Part shown: piece after piece, positions 13,855 to 14,786 of the stretch
Position numbering within the stretch: position 1 is the stretch's first letter
How the letters are laid out: every line of letters starts with the position of its first letter
DNA from: an uncultured Desulfovibrio sp.
GTDB taxonomy: Bacteria; Desulfobacterota; Desulfovibrionia; Desulfovibrionales; Desulfovibrionaceae
Reading direction: 5' to 3'
DNA length: 14,786 nucleotides
Assembly (NCBI GenBank): GCA_946490455.1
Contig: CAMLXE010000014.1
Span: 1-14,786 of the forward strand
Made by a program: the position numbers and the translations under genes
Notes under the pieces: generated by a model
What the model was told of the DNA's origin: nothing
Database searches by the model: none
Seen by the model: the letters and a program-made list of their open reading frames with translations, nothing else

Positions 13855-14786
13855 CTGTCACTCACTTCCAGAACATTGTTAGCGGGATAGATCGTTGCTC
13901 GAAGAGGGAATCCGGCAGCGTGTAATCCTTCAAAAAGCTGGGTGATCGCAGCAACAAAGTTGCCACGGAACGTCGCGCGTGACTGCATGTCGAGGTCTGT
14001 ATCCGCATTCCAGACAAGCTGATAGGATTCTCGGCTTGCCCAAGCATCGAGCTGCACGCGCAGACTTCCTTGGGATAGTTGCCATTCTGGAAGAGATATA
14101 GGCTCTGCGACGATGGTGACGGCGGAGGAAGCAGGGCTAGACGTAGCTTCGACTTTTGGTGTTATCGCTTCGGATGTTTGAACTCCTTCTGGAGTGACTT
14201 TTGATGTCTCTGCGGCTTCGGCTAGGGCTGCGGCAACAATGGGAGATTCAGACTGAGAGGGCGTATCTGGAGTGGTCTGTATTGATGTCAGCGTAACGAG
14301 CTTTTTCTGTCTGTCGATGGTGACAGAGGAATCTGTCGTCGTTGCAATCTCTTCGAGAGCTTGTTCCCAAGGTATGTTTTTCGGATAAGGAACCTGCTTC
14401 TGACGCAGTTCTGTACCCTGGATGCTGTATTGCCACTTGACAGGTATTACCGTCTGTACAGCAGTAATGATTGAAATCATCCTGGTATCTGAAGGTGCGG
14501 ATGAAGGAGTAGCTGGAACTTGGTGAGTCAGTGCCTGTGGCTTTTCCGCGAGAGGAGTTTCTTTCACAGTGGAAGTTGGGTCCGGAGAATGCACTGGAGG
14601 CGTTACAATCGGCGTACCCGGAGATGGCTCTTCTGGCGTGGAGACCGGGGCTGTGAGTGCAGGAGCTGCAACCGTAGAGGGAAGCCCTCCTAACAACTTG
14701 CGGATCATGCTGAAAGCTGTGCCATCAGAAGATGTGATCTGGAGATAACCAGTTGGTGAGATTTCACCAACAATCTCATCGATAAC
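13851..14786 (-). CDS. pilL: PilL-like protein with TcpQ domain (partial, N-terminus outside the window)
   Basis: The frame is open through the right window edge, so 311 C-terminal residues are visible. The Met at 14708 is internal: 26 residues precede it (ending TSSDGTAFS). After a long Pro/Thr/Ser-rich stretch comes an N0-like segment (about 115-170 of the visible part, VPYPKNIPWEQALEEIA) and a second linker. The C-terminal TcpQ domain (last 80 residues) contains LSQGSLRVQLDAWASRESYQ, LVWNADTDLDMQS, FRGNFVAAITQLF and IYPANNVLEV. TcpQ-type domains support secretin assembly in type IVb pili, and PilL is the IncI counterpart. The lipoprotein signal expected for PilL cannot be seen. The gene precedes pilN directly. 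Confidence 0.85.
   Translation of the reverse strand, partial: VIDEIVGEISPTGYLQITSSDGTAFSMIRKLLGGLPSTVAAPALTAPVSTPEEPSPGTPIVTPPVHSPDPTSTVKETPLAEKPQALTHQVPATPSSAPSDTRMISIITAVQTVIPVKWQYSIQGTELRQKQVPYPKNIPWEQALEEIATTTDSSVTIDRQKKLVTLTSIQTTPDTPSQSESPIVAAALAEAAETSKVTPEGVQTSEAITPKVEATSSPASSAVTIVAEPISLPEWQLSQGSLRVQLDAWASRESYQLVWNADTDLDMQSRATFRGNFVAAITQLFEGLHAAGFPLRATIYPANNVLEVSDR

Overview
The window is part of a large transfer (conjugation) region from a Gram-negative, proteobacteria-like genome or plasmid/ICE. The evidence is outer-membrane lipoproteins, a secretin, envelope-spanning T4SS parts, clear Shine-Dalgarno sites and a HigBA toxin-antitoxin pair. Base composition is balanced. I cannot name the species from the sequence.

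Layout, left to right. Positions 1-421 (+ strand) hold the tail of a HigB toxin gene and a complete HigA antitoxin gene. From the right edge down to 432, almost everything is on the minus strand in one tightly packed, presumably co-transcribed series. In transcription order it is pilL-like (TcpQ domain, cut by the window edge), pilN (secretin lipoprotein), pilO, pilP, pilQ (ATPase), pilR (inner-membrane platform), pilS (major prepilin), pilM, pilV (tip adhesin/minor prepilin), pilT (lytic transglycosylase), trbG (VirB9), trbI (VirB10), an unknown 126-aa gene, trbJ (VirB5-like) and trbL (VirB6). Most junctions overlap by 4 nt or are separated by fewer than 25 nt. The unit therefore joins an IncI/R64-like type IVb thin pilus, used to bring mating cells together, to a P-type (trb) conjugation channel. 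TrbB/C/D/E/F, the relaxase, the coupling protein and the prepilin peptidase PilU are not in the window.

The most unusual part is 1651-1920. In standard trb operons, trbK (entry-exclusion lipoprotein) lies between trbJ and trbL in the same direction. Here a small lipoprotein gene fills that slot exactly but on the opposite strand. Its start codon overlaps the trbL start through a CATG, and its stop codon overlaps the trbJ stop. It has a perfect lipobox, a 21-bp heptad-repeat coiled coil and a strong ribosome binding site. Its last 16 residues match the last 16 residues of TrbJ in 15 positions, while the DNA differs almost only at synonymous sites. Two convergent genes thus appear to share a C-terminal tag kept by selection on the protein. 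A working hypothesis (inference) is an exclusion lipoprotein that mimics or pairs with the end of the VirB5-like TrbJ.

No stretch of 300 bases lacks a gene. No tRNA, rRNA, IS element, CRISPR or shufflon repeats were seen.
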